A DNA stretch of 64,000 bases from Ilex aquifolium. Taxonomy: Eukaryota; Streptophyta; Magnoliopsida; Aquifoliales; Aquifoliaceae. This document shows, one piece after another, positions 45,575-55,753 of this stretch. The number at the start of each line of letters is the position of its first letter. The stretch's first letter is position 1. The stretch lies in assembly GCA_951799425.1 (NCBI GenBank), contig OX637395.1, positions 35,240,323 through 35,304,322 of the forward strand, in the 5' to 3' direction. The position numbers and the translations under genes are program-made. A model generated the notes under the pieces. It was not told where the DNA came from, made no database searches, and was given only the letters and a program-made list of their open reading frames with translations.

Positions 45575-45925
45575 CCAGGGAAAAGTCTACGGTACTAAAA
45601 AAAAAAAAAAATGGGGAGAATCTCAACTTACGTGTTGAAAGATTTATGTTTTTTTCATTTTGTACCCTTAAAAAAGAGATTTTTTATATTGTACTTTTGA
45701 TGTATTAAAAGTATTGTAATGTGATTATTTCATTACCTTCCGTTGCTTATTCCGTTAAAACCCACCTCATTGAAGTTGACGGAATGAGTAACTAAAACTA
45801 ACAGAATAATTACAGTACAACACTTGTGATACATTGAGGGTGTAATTTAAAATTTTTAATCTTTGAGAATATAAAGTAAATTTTTTTAATTCTTTCATGA
45901 TACAAAGTGCAATTTTCTCTTAACA
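45575..45925. mobile_element. Possible MITE upstream of the GST gene
   Basis: The two halves around 45760 are loosely inverted: TTATATTGTACTTTTGATGTATTAAAAG against ATTACAGTACAACACTTGTG and its surroundings. The outer ends are AGGGAAAAGTCTACGG and, inverted, AGAGAAAATTGCACTTTG. It lies 130 bp upstream of the GST start codon. No clear target-site duplication. Confidence 0.4.
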
Positions 45926-47374
45926 AAATTTTGGTACTATACTAATAGTCATTATTTTTAATGGCAAGATTACACTTTTGAAATGTAAAGTTGCAACTGG
46001 TTGAGCAAGTCCAATGATCAAACATGAGTATCCATGATCGATTATGGGATTCCCTCAATCAATTATAACTTCTCTTTTACGAATTGTAACTTAAACTTTA
46101 AAAATTGTAACTCACTTTTAAAAAATTGTAACTTTCATTATGTACATCTTGACTAATCTTCTTTCCGGTCCGATCAAAGGCGGGTCATCTACGTCGGGAT
46201 AAGGGTATTCCGAATAGATAAATCTCTCATAGCGTATTTCTAAGGAATTGTCAAAATTCGAACTCAGAACATCTTGATTTACAGTTCAATCCTGTTATCA
46301 CTTAAGCTACATTTGGAGTTGGATCGATCATGCCTTTACAAGTTATAACTTACACTTCAAAATATTATAACTTAATCATACAAAATTATAATTTTCAATA
46401 CAATACCGCCGTCACTACCGTAGTCTTACAATTTAATTATCGGAGAATCAATGTTTGGTACCAAGAAGAGCATCTTCAGTTCCAAAAGTCCAACTTCATG
46501 TTTTGTTTTCGGATAAATAGAATAGATGCTCCCCAACTATGCCTTTAGTTTTAAAACACCCCCTCAAGTTCCCATTATCTCACTCTGGTCCTTCAATTAT
46601 ATAAAATTACGACAATCAACCATTTTCATCCCCTCCCCCAATTTTTTTTTTTGGTCAAAACAAGCAAAAAATCTCACTCCACTTGTATTAGTTTGCCTCC
46701 TGAATCTAAAATTTCTTGGATTTTTCAGTACTTTGTAGGGTGGAATCGGATTAAAAACGCTAATTAATTCGTGTGATTTTAATAGTTTGAGTTAACCGGA
46801 GATTACTTAAAGTTGAGAGGCAAAACAAAAATTGGAGTCAAAGTTCTGGGACATCATTTGTTTTTTTTTCTTCAAGTTTTGGTTGACTTGCAAATTGCAA
46901 AAGTGTCAGGTGCAGTTGTAACTACTTACTTTTTTTTATTTATAGAATGCTTACTTCTGCATGACAAATGCTTGTTAACAAATAAGCTTTCCCAATAAAA
47001 AAAGTGTTAAATACTCATGTTTTTGTAATCTATTTTTTAAGGAAAACAGCGTTGAATAGGTTGTTACTTCCTTCAGGTCCTGTGCAACCACCATATTTAA
47101 AATGTCAATTTAAAAAAAAAATATTAATATTGAATTTCTAAAATATGTGAAACATCTTCCAAAGATTTCAAGATTACGTAAAAAATATATTTTTGATGCT
47201 ACGCTTCCGCAATAAAGTATCAACACGACCTTTTAGTACTCCTGTAACTTTGTCAGTGTAGAAATTTGCCTCCCCCCCCCCCACCTCCTCGACCCAATAG
47301 AAATCTTATTCATATATAATGACTATTTAGGGCCCCTCCGATTGAGACCCCCTTTATTTAATGAATTTTTTTAC
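45926..47374. other. Intergenic, nothing recognised
   Basis: AT-rich sequence with short unsupported reading frames. A C-run lies at 47272-47282. Confidence 0.5.
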
Positions 47375-47785
47375 GTACTAAAATTCAAACCGATTAAAAT
47401 CCGATTCGAGCATATTAAAATTCGTTTTTAATTGGCTCGAATTAAATTTTAATCAATGCACATTGAATTTTAATTGGCCAGAATTTTGATACGTAAAAAA
47501 ATATAAATTTTAATCGACTCAAACTTTAATACGCAAAAAATAAATTTTAATTAACACAAATTTTAATAAATAAAAAAATATAAATTTTAATCGACTCGAA
47601 TCGAATCGAATCTTAATCGGTGCTAACAACTTAGGTTGAGCACAAGTTGGCTCGAATTTTAATACGTAAAAAAACTAAAATTTAACCAGCTCAAATTTTA
47701 ATATGTAAAAAACGAATTTTAATCAGCTCAAATTTTAATATTTAAAAAAATAAATTTTAATCGGCTCGAACTTTAATTGAATTTT
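47375..47785. repeat. Degenerate minisatellite, units about 35-45 bp
   Basis: Blocks of the form (A)AATTTTAATCGGCTCGAA followed by TTTTAATACGTAAAAAA recur about nine times with drift. A short GAATCGAATCGAATC run is included. No coding potential. Confidence 0.7.
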
Positions 47786-48254
47786 ATGTAGAAAGATTGT
47801 TTGGACCTTTGGAACTTATATATGAATAATTTTGATATTTTAGATGAATTTTTTTTATTAGAAATAGTGGTTTAACAGTAAGAGGTTTCAATGATGTTTA
47901 AATATAAACTATATGGGGTGTTAGTGATGTTTTAGATAATAGAGGGAGTATCTTTGAAAATATGGTGAACTAGGAGTGTGGCTGAAATTTTTCTTTTTTT
48001 TTTTCTTTTAGGGTTGAAAGTCTAACTCCATAAAAAACCCTATTTTCTAAAACTACCGTCCCTTTTCCCGGTTGAATTGCACCTGCGAGGAATTTGCCAA
48101 AATTAATCCAATCTTTGTTTTTTCCTCTATTAATTAACAGGTTAGTGTTTTTAATTTTGACTATTGAAAATTTTTAGATTTTGACAAATTTATGGCTTAG
48201 AAGAAGTGCAATCTCTATGGGTTGATTTATGTGGTATATTTAAGAATAAAATAA
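47786..48254. other. Intergenic, nothing recognised
   Basis: AT-rich sequence leading to the left duplication (TATTATTTT) of the MULE-type element. Confidence 0.5.
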
Positions 48255-48263
48255 TATTATTTT

Positions 48264-48583
48264 GGGTAAATTACACTCACACCCCCTGACATTTGACTTT
48301 ATTACACGAACACCCCCTCACATTTCAACAATTACACTGAGACCCCAATAGGCAGACGGAGTTAACTATTTTAATAAAAAGACTATTTTACCCTTCTGTT
48401 TAACACAAACCCTTCGTTTCATCAATCTTTTTTCTCTCTCTCTCTCTCTCCCTCAGCCCATCTCTGCTTGTGCGTGTATATATATATACATACATATATA
48501 CATACACATATATATAGATACATATATACATACACAGGCTCAATCTTCTCTCTCTCTATCCCTCAGCCCATCTCTGTGTGTGC

Positions 48584-48660
<77 letters not shown>

Positions 48661-49487
48661 ATACATACACATATATATACATACACACAGACAGAGAGAG
48701 GGAACCCGACAACAAAGCCATCTCTCCGTCGCCTACAATCACTGACCACCAACACCACAACAAAGCCATCACCGCCACAATCCAAAAACTCAAAACCAGA
48801 TCTGAGATTGATACTCCAAATCTGAGTTCTTCATGGTAAAAAATGGAACAGAGAAAGTTTTCAAATTTTTGAGATCGATTTTCAAATCTGTGTTTGGTGG
48901 GTTTGTGTGGTGGATTGTGGCGGTGGATCGCGGTGTTTGGTGGGTTTGTGTGGTGGATTGTGGCGGTGGATCACGGTGTTTGGTGGGTTTTATGTGGTGG
49001 ATTGTGGCGGTGGACTTGCGGTGCTTGGTGGATTTCACTTGAAGGTGAGTTGTGACAGTGGAGATTGATGGTTTGCTGGGTTTGTGTTGCGGATTTGGGG
49101 GCAAATTGGGTGGGTTTGTGTGGTGGATTTCACTGGTGGTGGAGGCGGCAATTGGTGGTGCATGGTGGTGGTGTTAATGGTATTAATTAGAATTGAATTT
49201 GGGGGCTAAATTTAAATTAATGAAATTTTGGAGATAAATTACCTTAATTAGTAGATTGGTTTGATTTTATTAAATTTTTTAAGATAAATTTGATTAAGAG
49301 ATTGTTAATCTCAATGTTATAAGGGTAAAAAAGTCTTTTTAATGAAATAGTTAACGTCTGTTATACAAAAAGGGGTGCGGTTGTCACAACTATTCTAATG
49401 TCAAGGGGTCTTAGTGTAATTGTTGAAATGTGAGGGGCTGTCCGTGTAATAAAGTCAAATGTCAGGGGGTGTGAGTGTAATTTACCC
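48264..49487. mobile_element. MULE-type non-autonomous element, 1224 bp
   Basis: Inverted ends start GGGTAAATTACACTCACACC and stay similar for about 130 bp, through CCCCCTGACATTTGACTTTA and CACCCCCTCACATTTCAACA. The flanking 9-mers TATTATTTT at 48255-48263 and 49488-49496 are identical, the Mutator-like hallmark. The interior has a (TA)n run (48587-48655), a duplicated CCTCAGCCCATCTCTG block (48453 and 48561) and a GGTGG-rich tandem stretch (48890-49150). No transposase and no recognisable captured gene. Confidence 0.92.
48587..48655. repeat. (TA)n microsatellite
   Basis: About 34 TA steps in a row, inside the MULE-type element. Frames reading Tyr-Ile repeats here are artefacts. Confidence 0.97.
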
Positions 49488-49601
49488 TATTATTTTTTAT
49501 TAGATGCGTATCTCTAGTTGTGAAGATGAACTCTATCGTATAATTATTTTCGAGCACAATATTCCCCCCCACCCTCCCAAAGATAAAATTTTAGCTATGT
49601 C

Positions 49602-50542
49602 CAGGGGCAGAGCCAGGAATTCTGATCAGGGTGGACACTTTAATTAAGCACTCTAATTTTTTTCATTCTAATCAATCAAACTATATAATATATTTATATT
49701 TATTATATTATATTTGATACATGAAGTCCATTTAACATAAAAAAAAATGCTAATATATATATATTGTCAGGGGTGAAGCCATGAATGTCTATGAGGGGAC
49801 AAAATATAACTGGTATAAAAAAATATTTAGCCGAAATTGATACAAAAAAATTCAGTTCAAGAATAACAAAAAAGTAAGAATCAAAACAAAATTATTGTGA
49901 AATAATAAATTCAATTTTTATTTAGCCGAAGCAAAATTCTAACAAAAAGACAAAAAAAAAAAATTTAGTACATTTTTAACCTAATTATATATTTCAATAA
50001 AATATAAATTTTTTAAAAATCACTAAAATTTTGTATATGAATTAAATGTAAATTAATTTTCACTAATTTTCTATCAATGCGCACAATCACAAGTCCGTAG
50101 TAAAATTATTTTTTATTTAGTTGCAATTAGGGATTTTATACATTTTTCTCCCCTTAGTCAAGTGGGCCAAAAGTTTTGTTTTTTAATGGTGGGTGTGCCA
50201 AAAGTTTTGTTTTTAATGTTGGGTCAAAAATTTTGTTTTTAATGTTGGGCTAAAAGTTTTACTTTTTTAATAGGTTTGAGTGGATTGTGATAGGTCAAAT
50301 ATTTGATTTTTTAATAAGTTTGGGTAGATAATAGTGGGCTCAAATTTTTTTTGTTTTAAATGGACTTAATTTTTTAATTTTTTTGGGTAAATAATGTGGG
50401 CCTCATATTTTTATCTTGGATTTTGGGTGGGCACAAATAATATATTATACAAATTTATAATATATATACTTAACTAAAAAAAAAAAAAAAAATTTGAGGG
50501 GGGGCACGTGCCCACCCTGGCCCTAGCCTCCCTCCGCCCTTG
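49602..50542. mobile_element. hAT-type element, 941 bp, GGCGGAGCCAG family
   Basis: The left end is CAGGGGCAGAGCCAGG; the inverted right end is CAAGGGCGGAGGGAGGC, followed inward by GGCCAGGGTGGGC. The flanking 8-mers GCTATGTC at 49594-49601 and 50543-50550 are identical. A second left-type end, CAGGGGTGAAGCCATG, starts at 49768, so a related element may be nested inside and truncated. The interior repeats a TTTTGTTTTTAATG(T/G)TGGG phrase. No transposase. Confidence 0.88.
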
Positions 50543-50550
50543 GCTATGTC

Positions 50551-51571
50551 CCTACGTTTCCGCACTTGTATACGATTCCCAACATTAGTAGCAGATCCAT
50601 TTAGAGTGTTTTCGCACCTTTGGAATCAATTAGCATCAATTTAGAGACGCCAAAACGCATGAAAACACATTGTCTTTGCACAAAAGCTTTGAACGGACTT
50701 CAATGGCATCTCAGAGAAATAATCTCTGAATGCCATGAAATTTCAGTAAGTTGTAGTCCACATGTGTGTGAAATAAGCTTGAATGTTTCGTGGTAAAAGG
50801 CCTTACAGATTTTGAGAAAAATGGAACTCTAGTTGGAATTGACCCACGGGCTGGCCCGAACCAAACCAAGTCATGCTTAAGTGGCTCACTTACGGGTTAT
50901 CAGGAGGAGTTTTAACTCCTAATTTTTTTCGATATTCTGCAATTTTTTAATTTTTTATTTTACATATATTTTTACCAAATTATATGGAGAGTTAAAAAAT
51001 TTGAATTTTTTAAATTTTCAACAAAATAAATAAAAAATAGGAAATTGAACACCGTTCATGACAGAGGGGGCACATACTTTTTTTTTCAAAATATTTTATT
51101 ATGTGTATTTTTTTATAATTATGTTTAATTTAGTGTACCAGTTTCCAAAGAACCCTTCAAAGAATGCCTCAAAATTTGCAGATGCATAGTTAGTCGGTAG
51201 TTTGGGCTCTTTAACCCAACCCATAATATTAAAATTAGTGAAAATTAAAATTAAGAATAATATAATAATTTATTTTACCAATAAGAACAAGCGCTAACTT
51301 ATAACATATGGTATGTAATATTTGGTAAGTAAGTCCAATAGTCTGTTTTATATTTTTTTTAAAATTTCTCTTATGTCCTCCTGTAGTACGTTATTATTCC
51401 AATTTCTCTCTCCTTGCTCTCTCTTCTCCCTCTCTCTTCTCCTCCGGCGTGAAACCACCGGTGCTCTACTCCTGACGAGATAGCTAGTTATGGTTTACCA
51501 TATCTCTCCAAAATCCACTTTATTTAAGCTGCCAAAGCCCTAAGTTCCAGAGCTCCTCTTCAATCGAAACA
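50551..51571. other. Intergenic, then leader of the IPI3-like gene fragment
   Basis: No gene is recognised to about 51380. From about 51390 a CT-rich stretch (CTCTCTCCTTGCTCTCTCTT) and CCTCTTCAATCGAAACA directly before the ATG look like the 5' untranslated region of the gene fragment that starts at 51572. Confidence 0.5.
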
Positions 51572-51609
51572 ATGGAAGAGGAACTGGTGATAGTTTCATC
51601 GTCAACCAA

Positions 51610-52170
51610 GACCTTTTGACCCATCCCGAGTGTTTTTGAAAAAAAAGTCTCAAGGGTTGGTTTGAAAATAATTTTCAAACTCAGGTCCTTTTAAAAAACG
51701 TCAAATTGACCGACGTTTTTAAGATAAAAATGTCAGTTCATTTGACGTTTTTAAAAAGGAAAAACAGATTCCAAAAAACTTAAAAACGTCAGTGCAATTG
51801 ACGTGTTATTTAAAAACGTGAGTTGTATTGACATTTTTAACTCAAACCTGAACCCCATTTTTCCCTCCTCTCTCTTATTTTCTCTTCTTCCCCCCCCCCC
51901 CCCTTTGAGCTACCTAACTCACTCAGGCGACATCGCAGCACCCCCATAGTAGACCACCATCGCAGCACCCCCCATTTCCCTTATTTTTATTTTCCTTTCC
52001 CTTATTCTCAATCAGCAGCTAATCGCAGAACCACCACCATCCTACTTCACCACCCACCACCACGCAGCACCACCCAGCGCCACCCACGACCACTCAGCCC
52101 CACCCACCACCACCCAACCATCGAAGCCGCACCACCATCAGCCTCCATTGCACCGTTGACAACATCCACC
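51610..52170 (+). repeat. Left terminal inverted repeat of the Pack-MULE
   Basis: It pairs with 54990-55579 over nearly its whole length with indels. It contains four or five AACGTCA / TGACGTTTTT inverted pairs (51690-51840), a C-run at 51890-51903 and a CACCACC-rich end. Confidence 0.9.
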
Positions 52171-52189
52171 ACATCCGGTGAGAATTCTT

Positions 52190-52850
52190 AGATTATTTAA
52201 TGAAAAATATTGAAATTATATGAAATGATTGAAATATTGAAATTGTATGAAAATATTTATTGATTATTGATTATTGATTATTGATTGAAATATTGAAATT
52301 GAGTTGAAATTATTGAAATTATTGAAAATATTGAATTTATATTGATTGAAATATTGAAATTGAGTTGAGTTGATTATTGAATTGGGTATTGAGTAGATTA
52401 TAGATTATTGATTATTGAGTTGATTATTGAATTGGGTATTGAGTTGATTATTGAGTAGATTATTGATTATTGAATTGGGTATTGATTATTTAGTTGATTA
52501 TTGAATTGGGTATTGAGTAGATTATTTAATGAAAAATATTGAAATTATATGAAATGATTGAAATATTGAAATCCTATGAAAATATTTATTATTGAATTGA
52601 GTTGATTATTAATTGAGTTATTGAATTGAGTATTGAGCAGATTATTGATTATTGAGTTGAGTTGATTATTGATTGTGTTATTGAGTTGGGTATTGAGTAT
52701 ATTATTGATTATTGAGTTGAGTTGATTATTGAATTAAGTATTGAGTAGATTATAGATTATTGATTATTGATTATTGAAAATTAATTATTGAGTTGATTAT
52801 TGAATTGGGTATTGAGTAGATTATAGATTAATGAAACAAACTGAAGCTTT
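52190..52850 (+). repeat. Simple tandem stretch of TTGATTATTGAGTTG-like units
   Basis: Units such as GATTATTGAATTGGGTATTG and AGTAGATTATTGATTATTGA recur more than fifteen times. It lies inside the Pack-MULE between the left repeat and the DUF4079 fragment. Noncoding. Confidence 0.88.
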
Positions 52851-53119
52851 TCAACATTTTTAAAATTAGAAGTAAATTAATAAACTTTGCTAGATGAAAA
52901 ATAATAAAATTAGAAGTAAATTAACAAACTGAAGATATTGATGTTCTTTTTTATGCATTTTCACAATTTTGTGGTGTCAAATTCACCCCCAGAAATGTCA
53001 GTTTTGTAATTTGGTTTCACTTCCACCACATCTGCTAGTTAATTAATTTGCATTTACTGGATACTGACTTCATCTTTTCTTTTACATACTCCTACTGAGA
53101 TTGAATTTCTGGATGTCAG
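52851..53119. other. Pack-MULE interior before the captured fragment
   Basis: Intron-like sequence with a pyrimidine-rich stretch leading to the TGTCAG acceptor at 53114-53119. It is probably captured intron of the DUF4079 gene. Confidence 0.45.
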
Positions 53120-53692
53120 CTGCTAGTGTGAGGTCTCTGTTTGGGCCTTTTGTTGAACTTCTGAAGTCATGGAACCTTCCGGGCTGGCTTGTGCATTGGG
53201 GTCACCCTGGTAACATGGTAGACTTCTTTTCTTTTGCTTCCTTGCCCACCTCCTTGTTCTTTTTATTTATTCTTTTACCTTAATCATTGCTGCAAATCTT
53301 TCAATTGAGTTTCTTGTTTAGAGTTAAATAAGTATTTGTTTATGGGATTTTCTCTCCTGTAATGTTGCAGGTTGTTGTGCTCTTTGCCATGGGTGGTTAT
53401 GGAACCTATTTAGGTTTTCGAATTCATTTTTCTGCTAATGTGGTAAGACATCGTTTGAATACGTTATATTTAGTTGTTTGCCTATAATGTCATTTTTGTA
53501 CCCTAATTTGCATTGGTAAATCCAGGAGGAAAAAGCAAAGGCTAAAGACTTGCACCCAAAACTCCTTGGAGGAATGTTTTTCTTCTTTGCTCTTGGAGCT
53601 ACTGGTGGTGGTCGCGGTGTAATTCAGAACTCATCAGTTCAATGAATATCTTTCTTTTTATTCATTTATACAGGGGAATTCTGGACTACGGA
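53120..53692 (+). pseudogene. Captured fragment of a DUF4079-family plastid protein gene
   Basis: Three consecutive exons with intact splice sites can be read. 53120-53217 gives VRSLFGPFVELLKSWNLPGW and HWGHPGNM. 53371-53442 gives VVVLFAMGGYGTYLGFRIHF. 53526 to about 53612 gives EEKAKAKDLHPKLLGGMFFF and ALGATGG. A later exon start at 53674 reads GNSGLRNVHG. These match the recalled DUF4079 family, predicted chloroplast membrane proteins of unknown function. The transit-peptide exons, the segment that should follow GATGG (VTSLLTSDK...) and the C-terminus are missing. The break at about 53612 coincides with a rearrangement. It cannot make a complete protein. Confidence 0.75.
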
Positions 53693-53842
53693 ATGTTCAT
53701 GGGATGTTCATGGGAATTCTTTTTAGGTTTTAGCTTCATAGGTGTAAACATGTACTAACCCGTCTGGTCGCGGTGTAATTCAGAAGTTCTTATGCATCTC
53801 ATATGGGAGGATTTGTCAATCAATTTTCATTGAACTGATGAG
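53609..53842. repeat. Rearrangement scar: 21-bp direct and 16-bp inverted repeats
   Basis: TGGTCGCGGTGTAATTCAGA(A) occurs at 53609-53629 and again at 53765-53785. Directly after the first copy, CTCATCAGTTCAATGA (53630-53645) has an exact inverted copy at 53827-53842. The arrangement sits where the DUF4079 reading frame loses similarity, so it looks like filler from repair or capture. Confidence 0.85.
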
Positions 53843-54018
53843 CAATTCAATTAATGGAATTGATTTGGTTAGTCATTCATACATGCAAATGTATACCTCT
53901 TTTATGATGCACTTCATATTTTTCAGAGCAATGGACACATCTCGAGTAAGTCTAACAAATGAAACTGTGCAGCTCTTACAGGATGTAGATTTCAGAGCTG
54001 GTAAAGCATGAAGCGTCT

Positions 54019-54210
54019 TCAGGAATGCAACCACAAACGATCTCGCAGCCTCTCCTCCCCAGCACCAAACATCTCATCAACCTTTTCAATTTCACCCTCT
54101 CGGTAGAAATGAAAAGTTGGTGTGTACCGAATATGCCGAGTGCTTTCTGGGCATTCGTCGATATCTGCATATATGGAAGATAATTGTGGAAACTTGTTGA
54201 ACATAAATAT
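54019..54210 (-). pseudogene. Captured last exon of a thioredoxin-like 3-3 gene
   Basis: After a GTACTAG acceptor the minus strand reads MFNKFPQLSSIYADIDECPE, HIRYTPTFHFYREGE, KVDEMFGAGEERLRDRLWLH and S-stop. This matches the C-terminal half of plant thioredoxin-like 3-3 proteins (about 125 aa, ending ERLHDRLWLHS). The N-terminal half with the WCGVC-type redox site is absent, so the piece has no thiol-disulfide activity. Relative to the recalled family there is a short insertion (EIE) after REG. It lies in the opposite orientation to the DUF4079 piece, so it was captured separately or inverted. Confidence 0.78.
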
Positions 54211-54989
54211 CTAGTACAGTGTATGAACACCAAAACCAATGATGCCTCCTATTTCATTCAGATGATCTTGAGTGTGCTGTGTTCTACTCGGTGCAAAATC
54301 AAAGCTAGTAGAATGATGTATTATACAATTGATGCGTATGTTTATTAATATTTGTGCGAAAACAAAAAATAATGCCCTCATGGGCACAAATGTATTCATG
54401 CACCAAACTGAAAACATCCATTTTGGAATTAGATTACTTGCAAAAACAGATTACCAATAGATGCTTTCTACAAATTGAACTATTTGAAGTACAATTGATA
54501 TATTATGTCAACCACTTTCTGGTGCATCTTATGGCATTGAGGCTTCTTGATCAGACTTTAATGCATTTCATAGTGTGCAAGAAATCAATTCACAGTAAGA
54601 AATCGATCTCCCAAGTAAACACAACAAAGCCAAATTTCATTGGAGTCAAACATCGAACACCTTGTGTTCACAAATTTTGCACCCCTCCCTCCCCCAACAC
54701 ACACATACATCTTGTCGCCCCTTTTAATTCCTAATATAAAATTGTTGGCTTAACTAAAAGATAATAATTGATAGCAAATAACAGGTATAATATATGATAT
54801 TTGGATCACTAAACAAGAAACCTAATTTACCAAAAAGGGACGGTGCAAAGCAATAGGCATCAACAGTGTAAACTTGTCAACAAAGAACTTACCTGGTCGC
54901 TGGTGGAAGAAGATGAAGCTAATGGTATACATATTTTTCATTCAACAAATAAAGAGGACTCACCGGAGTTGGTGGAGGCGCTGTCAGCG
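54211..54989. other. Pack-MULE interior after the captured fragments
   Basis: No recognised exon. On the minus strand this is upstream of the thioredoxin-like exon and may be its captured intron. A plus-strand open frame at 54354-54734 has no recognisable domain. Confidence 0.45.
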
Positions 54990-55579
54990 GTGCAATGGAG
55001 GAACAGTAGTGCAGATTGGGGGATTTTGGGTGGTGATGGGGCGGGCTTCGATGGTGGTGGTGCTTGGATTTGGGGCCTCGATGGTTGGGTGGTGTTGGGT
55101 AGTGGTGGGTGGTGCTGGGTGGTGCTGGGTAGTGGTAGGTGGTGCTGGGTGGTGCTGGGTGCTGCTGCGATGGTGGTGTTGCTATGACCAATAGTGGCTG
55201 CTGATTGAATGGGGGTGCAATGGTTCTCTCGCCTGGAAACGTTAGGGCTCAGATGAGAGGGAAGAATGGGAAAATAAGAGAGAAAAGAAGAGGGGAAAAA
55301 CGAAGCTTCAACTTAAACACGCAAGTAGAACTGAGGTTTTTAATTAAAACGTCAATTATAATAACGTTTTTAGGGCTCTTGAAATTTGACTCTTTAACCT
55401 TAAAAAACATCAGTTGGACTGACGTTTTTAGGCTAAAAACGTCAGACCAATTGACGTCTTTAAGTCTTAAAACGTCAGGCCAATTGACGTGTTTAAAAAA
55501 ATTTGGGTTTGAGAACTATTTTCAAATCAACCATTAGTTAGGATTTTTTTTTCAAAACAACGTGAGATGGGTCAAAAGC
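54990..55579 (-). repeat. Right terminal inverted repeat of the Pack-MULE
   Basis: Inverted partner of 51610-52170. The GGTGGTGCTGGGTGGTGCTG-type stretch at 55060-55160 is the inverse of the CACCACCCAGCACC stretch on the left. The GACGTTTTTAGG/AACGTCA pairs lie at 55350-55490. Confidence 0.9.
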
Positions 55580-55753
55580 TCGTCAACCAACGCCTGCATC
55601 AATTGTTGGAACCTATGGTCCGGCGCCGAGCACCTTCGCTATAAATCATGCTATTGGGAACCAGTGGTTACGATTGGGGCTTTTGATTTACCAACCTACG
55701 ACTTCGATGTAACCTCTGAAGAAGTGTTTCCCTTGCAAGTAGCACAGCTCTAG

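Larger units (their letters stand above)
51610..55579. mobile_element. Pack-MULE, 3970 bp, carrying two captured gene fragments
   Basis: Long terminal inverted repeats of about 560-590 bp (51610-52170 and 54990-55579) begin GACCTTTTGACCC and GCTTTTGACCC. They share a TTTGAAAATA block, several AACGTCA...TGACGTTTTT units and CACCACCCAGCACCACCC-like stretches. An identical 11-bp flank TCGTCAACCAA (51599-51609 and 55580-55590) is the target duplication. The inside holds an AT-rich tandem stretch (52190-52850), exons of a DUF4079 gene in plus orientation, and the last exon of a thioredoxin-like 3-3 gene in minus orientation. No transposase is present. Gene capture by such elements is known; these particular captures are, as far as I can tell from memory, not described. 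Confidence 0.93.
51572..55753 (+). pseudogene. 5' fragment of a WDR18/IPI3 (RID3)-like gene, split by a Pack-MULE
   Basis: The frame begins MEEELVIVSSST at 51572 and is cut after codon 12 by the Pack-MULE. It resumes in phase at 55591 as NACINCWNLWSGAEHLRYKS and stays open to a stop at 55751. Counting only one copy of the target duplication, the reading frame is continuous. The first 35 or so residues match the recalled N-terminus of plant WDR18/IPI3 (ROOT INITIATION DEFECTIVE 3) proteins, MEEELVVVSSSTDAGIGCWD then a GAEQLRYKSC block. These are WD40 proteins of pre-rRNA processing. After YKSCYW the similarity ends and no WD repeats follow, so this was already a truncated copy before the insertion. 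It is about 65 codons long in total. Confidence 0.72.

Noticed and set aside
48468-48839. Tyr-Ile repeat frames on both strands
   Set aside because: Produced by the (TA)n microsatellite inside a MULE-type element.
54843-55194. Trp/Gly-rich frames of about 110 codons
   Set aside because: They read through the GGTGCTGGGTGGT tandem stretch in the right end of the Pack-MULE.
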